Positions 18,442-27,242 of a stretch of 64,000 nucleotides of DNA are shown in pieces (positions within the stretch are counted from its first letter, which is position 1; each line of letters starts with the position of its first letter). The stretch spans positions 1-64,000 of the forward strand of contig SGPE01000003.1 in assembly GCA_004208945.1 (NCBI GenBank), read 5' to 3'. The notes under the pieces were generated by a model. It was not told where the DNA came from. It made no database searches and saw only the letters and a list, made by a program, of their open reading frames with translations. This DNA is from Pseudoalteromonas sp. CO133X (GTDB lineage Bacteria > Pseudomonadota > Gammaproteobacteria > Enterobacterales > Alteromonadaceae). Position numbers and translations under genes: made by a program.

Positions 18442-19495
18442 TTTTAAAATCAACAGCCAGCACATCACCTGGGTTTAAACCTGAAACGATGTGCTGCTGG
18501 CCATCGACCATTTCGCCAAGGCGCACATAGCGACGCACTATCTGACTATTTTCAAGTAAGTAAACCATACTCAATTGGCCATATTGATGCACCCAGCTTG
18601 GCTCAATCAACACCCCTTTTTCAGTGGCGAGCGGTAATTGTAATTGCGCATAAAGACCAGGCATTAAGCCAGTTTGGGCATCTGTTTCTAAACGGATTTC
18701 CATACTACGCGCAGCACTATCAGCAACGGGCACAATTTCTGTCACTGTGGCAGGCATTGACGTTGATAAAGCTGGTAATTTGACCCTTAAAGTTTGGCCA
18801 ACATTCAGCTTAATTGCTTGCTGTTCTCTGACATTAAATGCTAATTGCAATTGCTGCGGGTTATACAGAGCGAGTAATGGTGTGCCAGGAGTTGCGGTAT
18901 CGCCAGGCTCTGCAAAACGCTCAACCACAACACCTGAAATCGGCGCTTTAATTTGCGTAAAACTCAATGCAACTTGCGCTTGTGTTTGCTGCTGTTTAGC
19001 AATCGCTAGGTTCGCAGTTAAATTATCGAACCTTGCTTTTGCATCGTCGTATTCACTAACAGATACCAAGCCTTGTTGGTATAAATCGTTAATACGCTTT
19101 AGTTGTTTTTCAGCTTGAGTCAGCGATGCATTAATCGCATTTATTTGTGCTTCGCTTTGAGCAAGCCCTGCTTTAAAGTCATCTTGCTGCAAGGTAATTA
19201 GCACGTCACCTTGTTTTACAGTATCACCAGCGCGTACATTTAAACGCTCAACTTGTGCCATAACCCGTGATGAGATTTGCGTATTTTGTTTTGCAATCAC
19301 GGTGCCCGGTACAACTTCATCACGCGCAATATCTGCCAGTGTCACTGTCACTAACTGACCAGTGTAATCATTTGCTGATGGGTTTTTCATGCCTGCAGCT
19401 TGCTTATCGGAAAAACTGCCCGCCATGTAAAGTACCGCCACAATAATCACTGATAACGCGATAATTGAACCAATAAGTTTCGATTTACCCTGCAT
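18434..19495 (-). CDS. RND efflux periplasmic adaptor
   Basis: Membrane fusion protein of the HlyD/AcrA type, 353 residues from the ATG at 19495. An N-terminal membrane anchor (about 7-27) precedes the lipoyl half ([20 protein letters not shown]), a coiled coil (about 110-180) and the second lipoyl half ([16 protein letters not shown]), then a beta-barrel. It links an inner-membrane RND pump to an outer-membrane channel. It overlaps the 3' end of the permease gene by 11 bp. No outer-membrane factor gene is nearby, so a housekeeping TolC is probably used. Confidence 0.93.
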   Translation of the reverse strand: MQGKSKLIGSIIALSVIIVAVLYMAGSFSDKQAAGMKNPSANDYTGQLVTVTLADIARDEVVPGTVIAKQNTQISSRVMAQVERLNVRAGDTVKQGDVLITLQQDDFKAGLAQSEAQINAINASLTQAEKQLKRINDLYQQGLVSVSEYDDAKARFDNLTANLAIAKQQQTQAQVALSFTQIKAPISGVVVERFAEPGDTATPGTPLLALYNPQQLQLAFNVREQQAIKLNVGQTLRVKLPALSTSMPATVTEIVPVADSAARSMEIRLETDAQTGLMPGLYAQLQLPLATEKGVLIEPSWVHQYGQLSMVYLLENSQIVRRYVRLGEMVDGQQHIVSGLNPGDVLAVDFKTK

Positions 19496-22400
19496 GAGCT
19501 TGTTCCTCTTTGGCTGCATCCTTTGCAAACACTAAATAATAAACCAGCGGCACAACAAATAATGAGAACAATGTTGATGCCACAATACCAAAAATAATCG
19601 CAATCGCTAGACCGCTAAATACCGGATCTAGGGTGATCACCAAGTTACCTAATAAGGTGGTTCCCGCGGTGAGTAACACAGGGCGCATACGCACCGTACC
19701 TGCGGCAATCAAAGCTTGCTTAATTGCCATACCTTGACCGCGAGCTTGATTAATAAACTCAACTAAAATAAGTGAGTTACGAACCACAATACCGGCAAGT
19801 GCAATCATGCCTATCATGGCTGTTGCGGTGAATAGCACCGGCTCAGGAGCACCAGCAATGCTGCGCTCTCCAAATTGATTTAATAGCCAAAAGCCCGGCA
19901 TGATCCCTATTACGGTTAATGGAATAGCCGACATAATAATCAGTGACAAACTCGCAGAGTGTGTTTGAATGCGTAAGATGATGAAAATGGCAGTGAGCGC
20001 AAACGCAAAGGCAATCCCCATGTCTCTGAATACATCAATGGTAATTCGCCATTCACCTTCACCACTAAAGGTCACGTCAGTACCAACAGGTAATTGCCAA
20101 GCTTGGCTACCACCATTATTGAAAAAGTGCCTACTTTGCCAATCAGTTTGGCTAAATTCGTCAGCGCTAATGCCTAAGTCAGCATTGACGTCAGCAATAA
20201 TTTCAGCGGGTGTACGGCCATTTAGCTCAGCCATAACATATACAACATTACGCTGATCTTTACGCATAATTGGCTTGGCAACATCTTGATGCTGAAATTC
20301 ACCTAATTCAGATAGCGCCACCAGCGGCCGCGGTGCACTTCGCAGTCCAAATTCATCACTGCTTTTTGCAAGCTCCCTATCGCCACGAACTTGTAATGCC
20401 AGCAATTGAGCAAATTGGTTACGGTCTTGATATGGTAGTTGCAGTTTTATATCGACAGGATCTGTTTCGCCGCTAACATATAACACCCCAACATTTTGCC
20501 CATGCGAGGCAATGGCTAAAGTCTGGGCAATATCTTGCGTAGACACCGCCGACAATGACGCTTTACTTTTATCAGTAACAAAACGTTGTAACAGCGCATT
20601 GGCAGCAATACTGGTATCAACTTCAACCACATGCGGCTCTTGTTTTAACCTTGCTGCAACGGCAAGGGCTGCTTGATAGTGAGTGTCTGTATCAACAAAT
20701 GGCTCACTGTAAACTTCGGCCACTAAGGTACTTAAAACCGGCGGACCTGGTGGCACTTCAACCACTTTAATTACAATGCCATCGGTTGCCAGTGGCGCTA
20801 ATGCCGCTCGCAAGCGCATGACCACGCCATGAGATTGATGATCACGCTCAGTTTTATCGAGCAGTAATACTCTGAGCTCAGCTAAATTAGCAGCTTCACG
20901 TCGATAATAGCCACGCACCATGCCATTAAAGTCCATGCTTGATGGCTGACCAACGTAGGCTGCCGCCTCGCTTACTTCATTTAATTGCCAAGTGATGGTT
21001 TGTACTTGTCGAGTGAAAGCGGCGGTTTGCTCAAGGCTTGTGCCTTCTGGCATATCGATTAAAACTTGTAACTCGTTTTTATTATCAAACGGTAATAGCT
21101 TTAAAGGCACTGCACGCATTACGGGTAACATGGCACTTGCGATAAACAAGGCTAATGTGCTCCATAAAACAAGTTTGGCGCGGCCTTTAGACTCAAGTAA
21201 TGGTGATAATATGCGCTCGTATAAGCCATGCTGATTGGCATCGAGCTGTACGCTGTCATCAACTGGCGCTTTCAGTAATTTCATGGCCAACCAAGGCGTA
21301 ACAAAAAATGCCACTATGGTCGAAACCATTACACTAATTGGCACATTAAATGCCATTGGTGCCATATACGGCCCCATCATGCCAGTGATAAACGCAAGTG
21401 GGATAAACGCCACCATAATGGTCAATGTAGACATAAACAGCGCCACACGAATTTCGCTCATGGCATCAACTATGCGTTGTTTTTTATCGCCTTTGTGGGT
21501 TAAAAAACGACTTATGTTGTCTATCCCCGTAATAGGATCATCAACTAATAACCCCAAAGAAAGTATTAGTGCAAACAGTGTGACTCGGTTAATTGTATAG
21601 CCAAAGGCAAAATCAAGTGTCAGGGTGATGCCGTAGCAAATAGGCACCGCTAAACCAACCACAATCGCTGGTCGCCAACCTAAAAATACGCCAACAAAAA
21701 TAACCACGGTAAATACCGCAAACACTAAGCTTGAGGTAAGGTTATTTACTTTTTCGTTCGCGGTTTGGCCATAGTCACGCAGTACAGTGTAGCCCACTTC
21801 ATCTGGCAATAGATTAGCCGATAACGTGTCCATCATGCTGTGCACTTCGTTGGCCACAGCGACCGCATTGGTGCCAGCTTGTTTAGCGACACTAATGGTC
21901 ACTAAAGGAAGTTGTTGCTGGTTATCTGATTGAGCCAGCCATTGATAGCTTTGCGCTTCGCTTGGACCATCACTCACCTCGGCGACATCACTTAGGTAAA
22001 CACTCTTACCGTTTACCACGTTGACAACAAGCCGTTCTATCGCAGATTGAGAGCGTAAAACATCACCCACTTGTAAGGCAATTTGCTGCTTACCCTCAAC
22101 AACGCTGCCCACGTTCACCAATTGATTAGATACGCTAAGCGCATAATACACATCGGTTAGGGTTGTTTGATGTGCAGCAAGGGCGCTTGCATCAAGGTTA
22201 ATCGTTAATTGACGAGTTCTACCAGCAATCACTTTCACTTCGCTGGTATTTTCGATGCGCTGTAAACTGTTAGCGATTTCGTTGGCAAAACGAGTTAGTT
22301 GATAGTCATCGTAAAGTTTTGGATCTTTACTAAATAAGCCCAGCATCACAATGGGCACATCGTTCACTTCAACCGGACGTATTTGCCATGAGCTGATCAC

Positions 22401-22772
22401 TGACGCCATCGTGTGTTGATAGCTATAGAGTTTAGCGTAAGTGTCGAGGATGGCTTGCTCACGATCGTGACCGACTTCAAAGCGAAGAGTAACAACAGCA
22501 GCATTACTTTGTGTAGTCGAGTAAATATGCTCAACGCCCGTTAACTGCGCCAATAACTTCTCCAATGGCTCAGTTACCAGCCTAGCTACTTCTGGCGCTT
22601 CAACGTTTGGCGCTGCCACATATATATCAAGCATAGGAACCACAATTTGCGGTTCCTCTTCACGCGGGGTTTGCTTTAATGCCATTAAGCCAAGCAGCAC
22701 CGACATAATAAAAATAATGACAGGGAGGCGACCGCTCAAGCTGTTTTTTACTGCATTATCGATAGCATTCAT
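19485..22772 (-). CDS. RND efflux permease
   Basis: AcrB-type RND transporter, 1095 residues. Twelve membrane helices flank two large periplasmic loops. The proton-relay aspartates are present (D411-D412 in GLLVDDPITG, matching AcrB D407/D408). The N-terminus has the REEEPQIVVP motif of the hydrophobe/amphiphile branch. The gene starts 3 bp after the stop of a BigR-like repressor, so pump expression should follow that sensor. Substrate is unknown; the neighbours suggest a sulfur-related or electrophilic toxicant. Confidence 0.95.
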   Translation of the reverse strand: MNAIDNAVKNSLSGRLPVIIFIMSVLLGLMALKQTPREEEPQIVVPMLDIYVAAPNVEAPEVARLVTEPLEKLLAQLTGVEHIYSTTQSNAAVVTLRFEVGHDREQAILDTYAKLYSYQHTMASVISSWQIRPVEVNDVPIVMLGLFSKDPKLYDDYQLTRFANEIANSLQRIENTSEVKVIAGRTRQLTINLDASALAAHQTTLTDVYYALSVSNQLVNVGSVVEGKQQIALQVGDVLRSQSAIERLVVNVVNGKSVYLSDVAEVSDGPSEAQSYQWLAQSDNQQQLPLVTISVAKQAGTNAVAVANEVHSMMDTLSANLLPDEVGYTVLRDYGQTANEKVNNLTSSLVFAVFTVVIFVGVFLGWRPAIVVGLAVPICYGITLTLDFAFGYTINRVTLFALILSLGLLVDDPITGIDNISRFLTHKGDKKQRIVDAMSEIRVALFMSTLTIMVAFIPLAFITGMMGPYMAPMAFNVPISVMVSTIVAFFVTPWLAMKLLKAPVDDSVQLDANQHGLYERILSPLLESKGRAKLVLWSTLALFIASAMLPVMRAVPLKLLPFDNKNELQVLIDMPEGTSLEQTAAFTRQVQTITWQLNEVSEAAAYVGQPSSMDFNGMVRGYYRREAANLAELRVLLLDKTERDHQSHGVVMRLRAALAPLATDGIVIKVVEVPPGPPVLSTLVAEVYSEPFVDTDTHYQAALAVAARLKQEPHVVEVDTSIAANALLQRFVTDKSKASLSAVSTQDIAQTLAIASHGQNVGVLYVSGETDPVDIKLQLPYQDRNQFAQLLALQVRGDRELAKSSDEFGLRSAPRPLVALSELGEFQHQDVAKPIMRKDQRNVVYVMAELNGRTPAEIIADVNADLGISADEFSQTDWQSRHFFNNGGSQAWQLPVGTDVTFSGEGEWRITIDVFRDMGIAFAFALTAIFIILRIQTHSASLSLIIMSAIPLTVIGIMPGFWLLNQFGERSIAGAPEPVLFTATAMIGMIALAGIVVRNSLILVEFINQARGQGMAIKQALIAAGTVRMRPVLLTAGTTLLGNLVITLDPVFSGLAIAIIFGIVASTLFSLFVVPLVYYLVFAKDAAKEEQAHAG

Positions 22773-22775
22773 TAC

Positions 22776-23081
22776 CTAACTACCTTTGCAAAATAAACCA
22801 TATAAGGTTGCAAGAATAGCCACTACATTCTTATCTATTACACGGTAATAGATGGTTTGGCTTTCGCGTCGAGTCGCGACGATCTGAGCTTTTCTCAGCG
22901 CCGCTAAGTGTTGCGATAATGCTGACTGCGCCAACGGCACAGCTTCGTTTAATTCGCTCACGCTCATTTCACCATCTTGTAGGGAACATAAGATCATCAA
23001 GCGATTTTTATTCGCCAGTATCTTTAGCATTTGCTCTGCTTGTTCCACATTGTCGGCCATAGCCGCAAAATCGATGTTCAT
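22776..23081 (-). CDS. BigR/SqrR-type persulfide-sensing ArsR repressor
   Basis: ArsR-family winged-helix repressor, 101 residues from the ATG at 23081. The recognition helix is SQSALSQHLAALRKA-like (AQSALSQHLAALRKA, 51-65). It lacks the metal-site ELCVCDL motif. C32 (RLMILC) and C98 (LFCKGS) are 66 residues apart, exactly the spacing of the BigR (C42/C108) and SqrR (C41/C107) pair that forms a polysulfide link and releases DNA. It heads the operon with the RND pump and is divergent from a rhodanese pair, consistent with sulfide stress control. A GTG at 23087 is an alternative start. Confidence 0.88.
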   Translation of the reverse strand: MNIDFAAMADNVEQAEQMLKILANKNRLMILCSLQDGEMSVSELNEAVPLAQSALSQHLAALRKAQIVATRRESQTIYYRVIDKNVVAILATLYGLFCKGS

Positions 23082-23129
23082 AATCACACTACTCTATATT
23101 CTTAAAATACCGCTAAAGTATAGATTGAT

Positions 23130-23184
23130 ATATTAGAAAAGTCTAATATTAGAATTTACTAATGTAGTGTTATCTAATATATTA
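23130..23184. promoter_or_regulatory. Palindromic operators for the BigR-like repressor
   Basis: The 130-bp gap between the repressor and the divergent DUF2892 gene holds three AT-rich inverted repeats: ATATTAGA-4-TCTAATAT (23130-23149, perfect 8-bp arms), ATTAG-6-CTAAT (23148-23163) and TAATATATTA (23175-23184). Such repeats suit dimeric ArsR-family repressors and could control both directions. Binding is inferred from position and symmetry only. Confidence 0.65.
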
Positions 23185-23214
23185 AATACACCACTCTGTT
23201 ATCGAGGTCTTATT

Positions 23215-23403
23215 ATGAAACTAAATGACGCGCTTCGCTTAATTGCTGGTGTAATGATCTGTATTTCATTGTTGCTACAACAGTTTCACAGTCCGCTGTG
23301 GATTTGGTTTACGGTATTTATTGCTCTAAACTTAATTCAATCGGCATTCACTAAGTGGTGCCCAATGATCACCATTTTACGCAAACTTGGCATGGAGGAT
23401 TAG
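23215..23403 (+). CDS. DUF2892 (YgaP-like) membrane protein
   Basis: A 62-residue inner membrane protein with two hydrophobic segments (about 7-23 and 28-43) and the DUF2892 ending SAFTKWCPMITILRKLGM. In E. coli YgaP the same membrane module is fused to a rhodanese domain; here the rhodanese is the next gene, 1 bp away. Its promoter overlaps the repressor operators. It probably tethers sulfur-transfer chemistry to the membrane. Confidence 0.85.
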   Translation: MKLNDALRLIAGVMICISLLLQQFHSPLWIWFTVFIALNLIQSAFTKWCPMITILRKLGMED

Positions 23404-23404
23404 T

Positions 23405-23749
23405 ATGCTGACCCCAATTCCTGACTTAATGAAAATTATTGCTCCAAACCAGCGTCGAATTAGCGCTGACCAAGCAAAACAAGAATTAAGCGAAAACCAT
23501 GGTTTATTAATTGATGTACGTGAGCCTGCTGAGCACGCCACTAAAGCAGCAACAGGTGCAATTAATATCCCACGCGGTGTACTTGAAATGAAATTAATGG
23601 AAATTGAAAAAGATCCTGCAAGACCCATTTATTTACACTGTGCAAGTAGTGCCCGTGCCACACTCAGTGCCGAAGCGCTGACTCGTGTTGGCTACAAAAA
23701 TGTTACGGTAATTACCTGTAATACAGAACAAATTTGCCAAGTCTTTTAG
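23405..23749 (+). CDS. Rhodanese-like sulfurtransferase
   Basis: A single-domain rhodanese of 114 residues. The active-site loop is HCASSARA with C79 as the persulfide-carrying cysteine; LLIDVREPAEH is the family's N-terminal motif. Two more cysteines (C105, C111) lie near the C-terminus. A strong GGAGG (23394-23398) lies inside the end of the DUF2892 gene, so translation is coupled. With DUF2892 it reconstitutes YgaP as two proteins, and the adjacent persulfide sensor suggests sulfide/polysulfide detoxification. Confidence 0.92.
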   Translation: MLTPIPDLMKIIAPNQRRISADQAKQELSENHGLLIDVREPAEHATKAATGAINIPRGVLEMKLMEIEKDPARPIYLHCASSARATLSAEALTRVGYKNVTVITCNTEQICQVF

Positions 23750-23811
23750 CTTCATAGAATAGTAACACTGGTCGGATAAGCTCGTACTTTTCTACTCATA
23801 GGTACAGAGCA

Positions 23812-25602
23812 ATGACTTTTACACGGAGACGTTTTTTAAAAGCATCGGCGGCGGGTTTTGGCGCCGCCGTATTATCTTTTGGTTTAACGGGCTGTAGTCT
23901 TAATGACGATGATGACGAAACTACAAAGCTTACTCCCGTCAGCTTTGATCACGGTGTTGCCAGTGGCGACCCGCTCGCTGACAGTCTCATTATTTGGACT
24001 CGTATAACACCTCTTGAAAACGTCACGAGTGTTAACGTAGTTTGGCAAGCCTCCACAGATGCTAACTTCACAACTATTAGCCACGATGGCGAAACACAGG
24101 TAAGCGATGCAACCGACTTCACCTTAAAAGTTGATCTGCAAGGTCTCGATGCCAACACCACCTATTACTACCGCTTCATAAGTAATGGTAAAACCTCACC
24201 TACTGGAGCAGGTAAAACGCTTCCAACCGACAACATAGAACAAGTAAAATTTGCCGTTGTCTCTTGCGCTAACTACCCTGCTGGCTACTTCCATGTGTAT
24301 GGTGAAATCGCAAAACAAACCGATTTAGATGCAGTACTACACCTTGGTGACTACATCTATGAATATGGTAATACAGGTTATGCGACTGAAGATGCCGCCG
24401 AACTTGGTCGTTTATTGCCTGATGACAATAGCGATGAAATCATTTCTTTAGCGGATTATCGCAAACGTTACGCCCATTATCGTAAAGACGAAAACCTGCA
24501 AGCTGCTCATGGTCATTGTGCATTTATTACGGTTTGGGACGACCATGAAATAACTAATGATACGTGGCACAGTGGCGCTGAAAATCACAACGACGGCGAA
24601 GGTGAATTTAGCGAGCGCAAAATGCATGCCTTACAAGCCTACTTTGAATGGATGCCTATCCGTAATGTAGCCGATAAAGAACGTATTTATCGACGCTTCG
24701 AGTTTGGTAATTTAGTGTCATTACACATGCTAGATACCCGTGTTTTAGCTCGCGATGAACAAGTTAATTATGCCGATTTCGACTTAACCAGCAGCCAAGG
24801 ACAAACTGACTTTGTTGCAACAATCAGCTCACCTACTCGTGCTCTATTAGGTAATGAGCAACTCACATGGCTGACAGATGGTTTAACAACAGCAACGACA
24901 CAATGGCAAGTACTGGGGCAACAAGTGCTGATGACCAAAATGCATTTGCCATTTGAGATTTTGCAGTTACTTATGAATATTCAAGTAACTCAAGCAAGCG
25001 GTGCTGACCCATCTGCATTACTTGCTCAAGCAAACACGCTATTTAGTGAGCTTGCGCAAATTAAAGGACGTATATTAGCTGGCGATCCAACGGTTACTAG
25101 TGAGCAGCGAGCACGCGTAGAAACAACAGCGCCTTATAATCTTGATGCATGGGATGGCTATGCTTATGAACGAGAGGTAATACTTGGGACAGCAATTGCA
25201 GCGCAAAAGAACTTGGTGGTTTTAGCTGGTGATACGCATAACAGCTGGGCAGGACAATTAGTCACTGATGCAAGTAACCCTGTTTCTGCTAAAGCTGCAG
25301 CTGGTGTTGAATTTGCAACATCTTCAGTTTCTTCACCAGGCCTTGAAAACTACTTAGCGTTAAATACGCAATCGAGTGAAGCTGTCGCACAAATTGAGCA
25401 AGTCATTGCATTGCTGGTTAACGACTTAGCTTATAATAATTTAGTTGAACGTGGTTACTTAATCGTCACTTTTACTCAACAGCAAGCGCTTGCCCAGTGG
25501 CATTATATAAGTAGCGTTAAAACAGCCGATTACACACTGCTTAACGAACGGCAAAAAGCGCTCAGCGTACAAGCTGGTAGCCCTACTTTACACATGGCTT
25601 AA
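23812..25602 (+). CDS. phoD: Tat-exported PhoD-type alkaline phosphatase
   Basis: PhoD-family phosphodiesterase/phosphatase, 596 residues, which frees phosphate from organic esters outside the cytoplasm. The Tat motif TRRRFLK (4-10) precedes a hydrophobic stretch and LTGC, a possible lipobox. Metal-site motifs are HLGDYIYEYG, WDDHEITNDTWH and LAGDTHNSWAG. An N-terminal fibronectin-like PhoD_N domain is present (SFDHGVASGDPLADSLIIWTR). It ends tail to tail with the PH-domain gene, overlapping 3 bp. I see no clear Pho box. Confidence 0.93.
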   Translation: MTFTRRRFLKASAAGFGAAVLSFGLTGCSLNDDDDETTKLTPVSFDHGVASGDPLADSLIIWTRITPLENVTSVNVVWQASTDANFTTISHDGETQVSDATDFTLKVDLQGLDANTTYYYRFISNGKTSPTGAGKTLPTDNIEQVKFAVVSCANYPAGYFHVYGEIAKQTDLDAVLHLGDYIYEYGNTGYATEDAAELGRLLPDDNSDEIISLADYRKRYAHYRKDENLQAAHGHCAFITVWDDHEITNDTWHSGAENHNDGEGEFSERKMHALQAYFEWMPIRNVADKERIYRRFEFGNLVSLHMLDTRVLARDEQVNYADFDLTSSQGQTDFVATISSPTRALLGNEQLTWLTDGLTTATTQWQVLGQQVLMTKMHLPFEILQLLMNIQVTQASGADPSALLAQANTLFSELAQIKGRILAGDPTVTSEQRARVETTAPYNLDAWDGYAYEREVILGTAIAAQKNLVVLAGDTHNSWAGQLVTDASNPVSAKAAAGVEFATSSVSSPGLENYLALNTQSSEAVAQIEQVIALLVNDLAYNNLVERGYLIVTFTQQQALAQWHYISSVKTADYTLLNERQKALSVQAGSPTLHMA

Positions 25603-26138
25603 CGCTTTTCATCTAGTAGCGTAACTAACATTTGCTCAATGTTTTTTACGCTATAAGTTAGTGAGCGCAGCAGTTCTAACTGACTATCTTCTGGTTGATG
25701 CTCAGCTTTAGCACTGGTTTGAGATATTTCATCTTTTTGTTTCAAAATTGCTTCGCGAAACGTCTCTGCATCAACCACTCCAAGCAATGATACTAATGCA
25801 CCTTGCCCTGATTGACCTGCTGTTTCAAAGCTAAGTCGATAAATGCCAAATTGACGCATCAAAGGACCTTGGCTTAGTGCCACATCGGTTATTTTTTCAA
25901 GTGGAATCGACTTTTCTTCTTTAAAGAATACACCGCGTTTTACTACCAACTTACGCGTTAATAATGTGGCTGACATCGCCGCTAAAATACGCCCTGCCAC
26001 CAGCCAGATTATTAACGCAACAATGGGAATGAAAGGAATACCTACCATACTAATCACACAGGTAAACATACCCAGTAATAGCCAATACTGTTTTACTTTA
26101 GGGCTAAAACTGGCATTCAATAAACTGCTTTCTGTCAT
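25599..26138 (-). CDS. Bacterial PH-domain membrane protein
   Basis: A 179-residue protein starting at the ATG at 26138, preceded by AAGGA. Two closely spaced hydrophobic segments (about 16-55) precede a bPH2 (YdbS/YdbT-like) domain with the typical LTRKLVVKRGVFFKEEKSIPL and ITDVALSQGPLMRQFGIYRL. The C-terminus is a predicted helix. Such proteins are of unknown function. It follows the LysE-type exporter gene by 10 bp. Confidence 0.8.
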   Translation of the reverse strand: MTESSLLNASFSPKVKQYWLLLGMFTCVISMVGIPFIPIVALIIWLVAGRILAAMSATLLTRKLVVKRGVFFKEEKSIPLEKITDVALSQGPLMRQFGIYRLSFETAGQSGQGALVSLLGVVDAETFREAILKQKDEISQTSAKAEHQPEDSQLELLRSLTYSVKNIEQMLVTLLDEKR

Positions 26139-26148
26139 TTCGAATTCC

Positions 26149-26766
26149 TTATAAAGTGACGACAACGCGAACTGCCAGAGCAATAAAAATCACCCCCAGT
26201 AGCTTTTCAAACCAAGGATTTGCCTTGGTAAAACCAACACGTTTTTTTGATATTTCGGTTAACAGTGCAACAAGTAGATACCACCCCGTATCGAGCACAA
26301 ACACCGTTAAACACATGATCAACCCAACCTGAAACGTGAGGTTTTCTGGGTCAATAAATTGTGAGAACAGCGCCAAAAAGAATATCGCAAGCTTTGGGTT
26401 CAAAAAGGCAATGGCAAAGCCATCTTGCAAAGCTGCACGAGGGCTTGGCTTCGCTTTCTCAACATTCAGTGTTTGCGAGCTGGACCTAGCTAATAAAATA
26501 CGAATCCCTAAATAGGCAAGATATGCTGCACCGCCATAAACAAGTACTTGATAAAGTGTTGGCAGTTGAGTCATCAATGCCCCTAACCCTAGCAACGAAG
26601 CACAGGCGTAAAACCCGACCCCGATACCATGGCTAAGTGCTGCTAACATACCGTTTTTCATGCCACCATGCAGACTGTGCTTTAATACCACAGCTAAACT
26701 CGGCCCCGGTGACATTGCGCCCATAATACAAACGGCGGCTAAGCTAAGCCATAAAGGTAATGTCAT
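26149..26766 (-). CDS. LysE/RhtB family amino acid exporter
   Basis: A 205-residue inner membrane exporter with six hydrophobic segments. The signature MGAMSPGPSLAVVLKHSLHGG is at the N-terminus, and GGAAYLAYLGIRIL and FLNPKLAIFFLALF follow. Homologues export homoserine, threonine or other amino acids. It overlaps the DUF3224 stop by 1 base and precedes the PH-domain gene, so the three form an operon. Confidence 0.92.
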   Translation of the reverse strand: MTLPLWLSLAAVCIMGAMSPGPSLAVVLKHSLHGGMKNGMLAALSHGIGVGFYACASLLGLGALMTQLPTLYQVLVYGGAAYLAYLGIRILLARSSSQTLNVEKAKPSPRAALQDGFAIAFLNPKLAIFFLALFSQFIDPENLTFQVGLIMCLTVFVLDTGWYLLVALLTEISKKRVGFTKANPWFEKLLGVIFIALAVRVVVTL

Positions 26767-27164
26767 TACAGCTGGTACTCAAAATCGTAATAATGAATCC
26801 CCTCTTCGACCCGAATGTGCACTTTTCCTGTTAAACCTTCAAGTTCACCGGCCCCCGAGTCAGGCACTACTTCTAAAATCAAACGATCTGCCCCTTTATC
26901 CATCGTGCCAAAATGTTGCAAAACAAAACTGCCCTGCTTGCCATTGAGCTTTCCTACCACTTGTTCAATTGCAACATAACCTGCACTGCCTTGGGTTGCC
27001 GTCATGGCACTTAACATCTCACCTTGACTCAATGCCTCAAGTGCACCAGAGAATTCTTTATCTATTGACATACGTCCAAGATTCACACCATCTTGACCTG
27101 TCGCATAACCACCGATTGGGTTTAATTTAACGGTGAATTCACCACTAACAGTTATTGATTCCAT
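26766..27164 (-). CDS. DUF3224 family protein
   Basis: A 132-residue soluble protein with the DUF3224 pattern (GRMSIDKEFSGALEALSQGEMLSA, GSAGYVAIEQVVGKLNGKQGSF). The family has a small lipocalin/AOC-like barrel of unknown function. It is first in a three-gene minus-strand operon and is divergent from the ABC transporter gene. Confidence 0.82.
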   Translation of the reverse strand: MESITVSGEFTVKLNPIGGYATGQDGVNLGRMSIDKEFSGALEALSQGEMLSAMTATQGSAGYVAIEQVVGKLNGKQGSFVLQHFGTMDKGADRLILEVVPDSGAGELEGLTGKVHIRVEEGIHYYDFEYQL

Positions 27165-27242
27165 ACTAATCCCTTACTTTACTGTTGATTTTTAAAACAA
27201 AGATAACCATATCTATACCCTATTCACTTAAAAGAATCTAGC

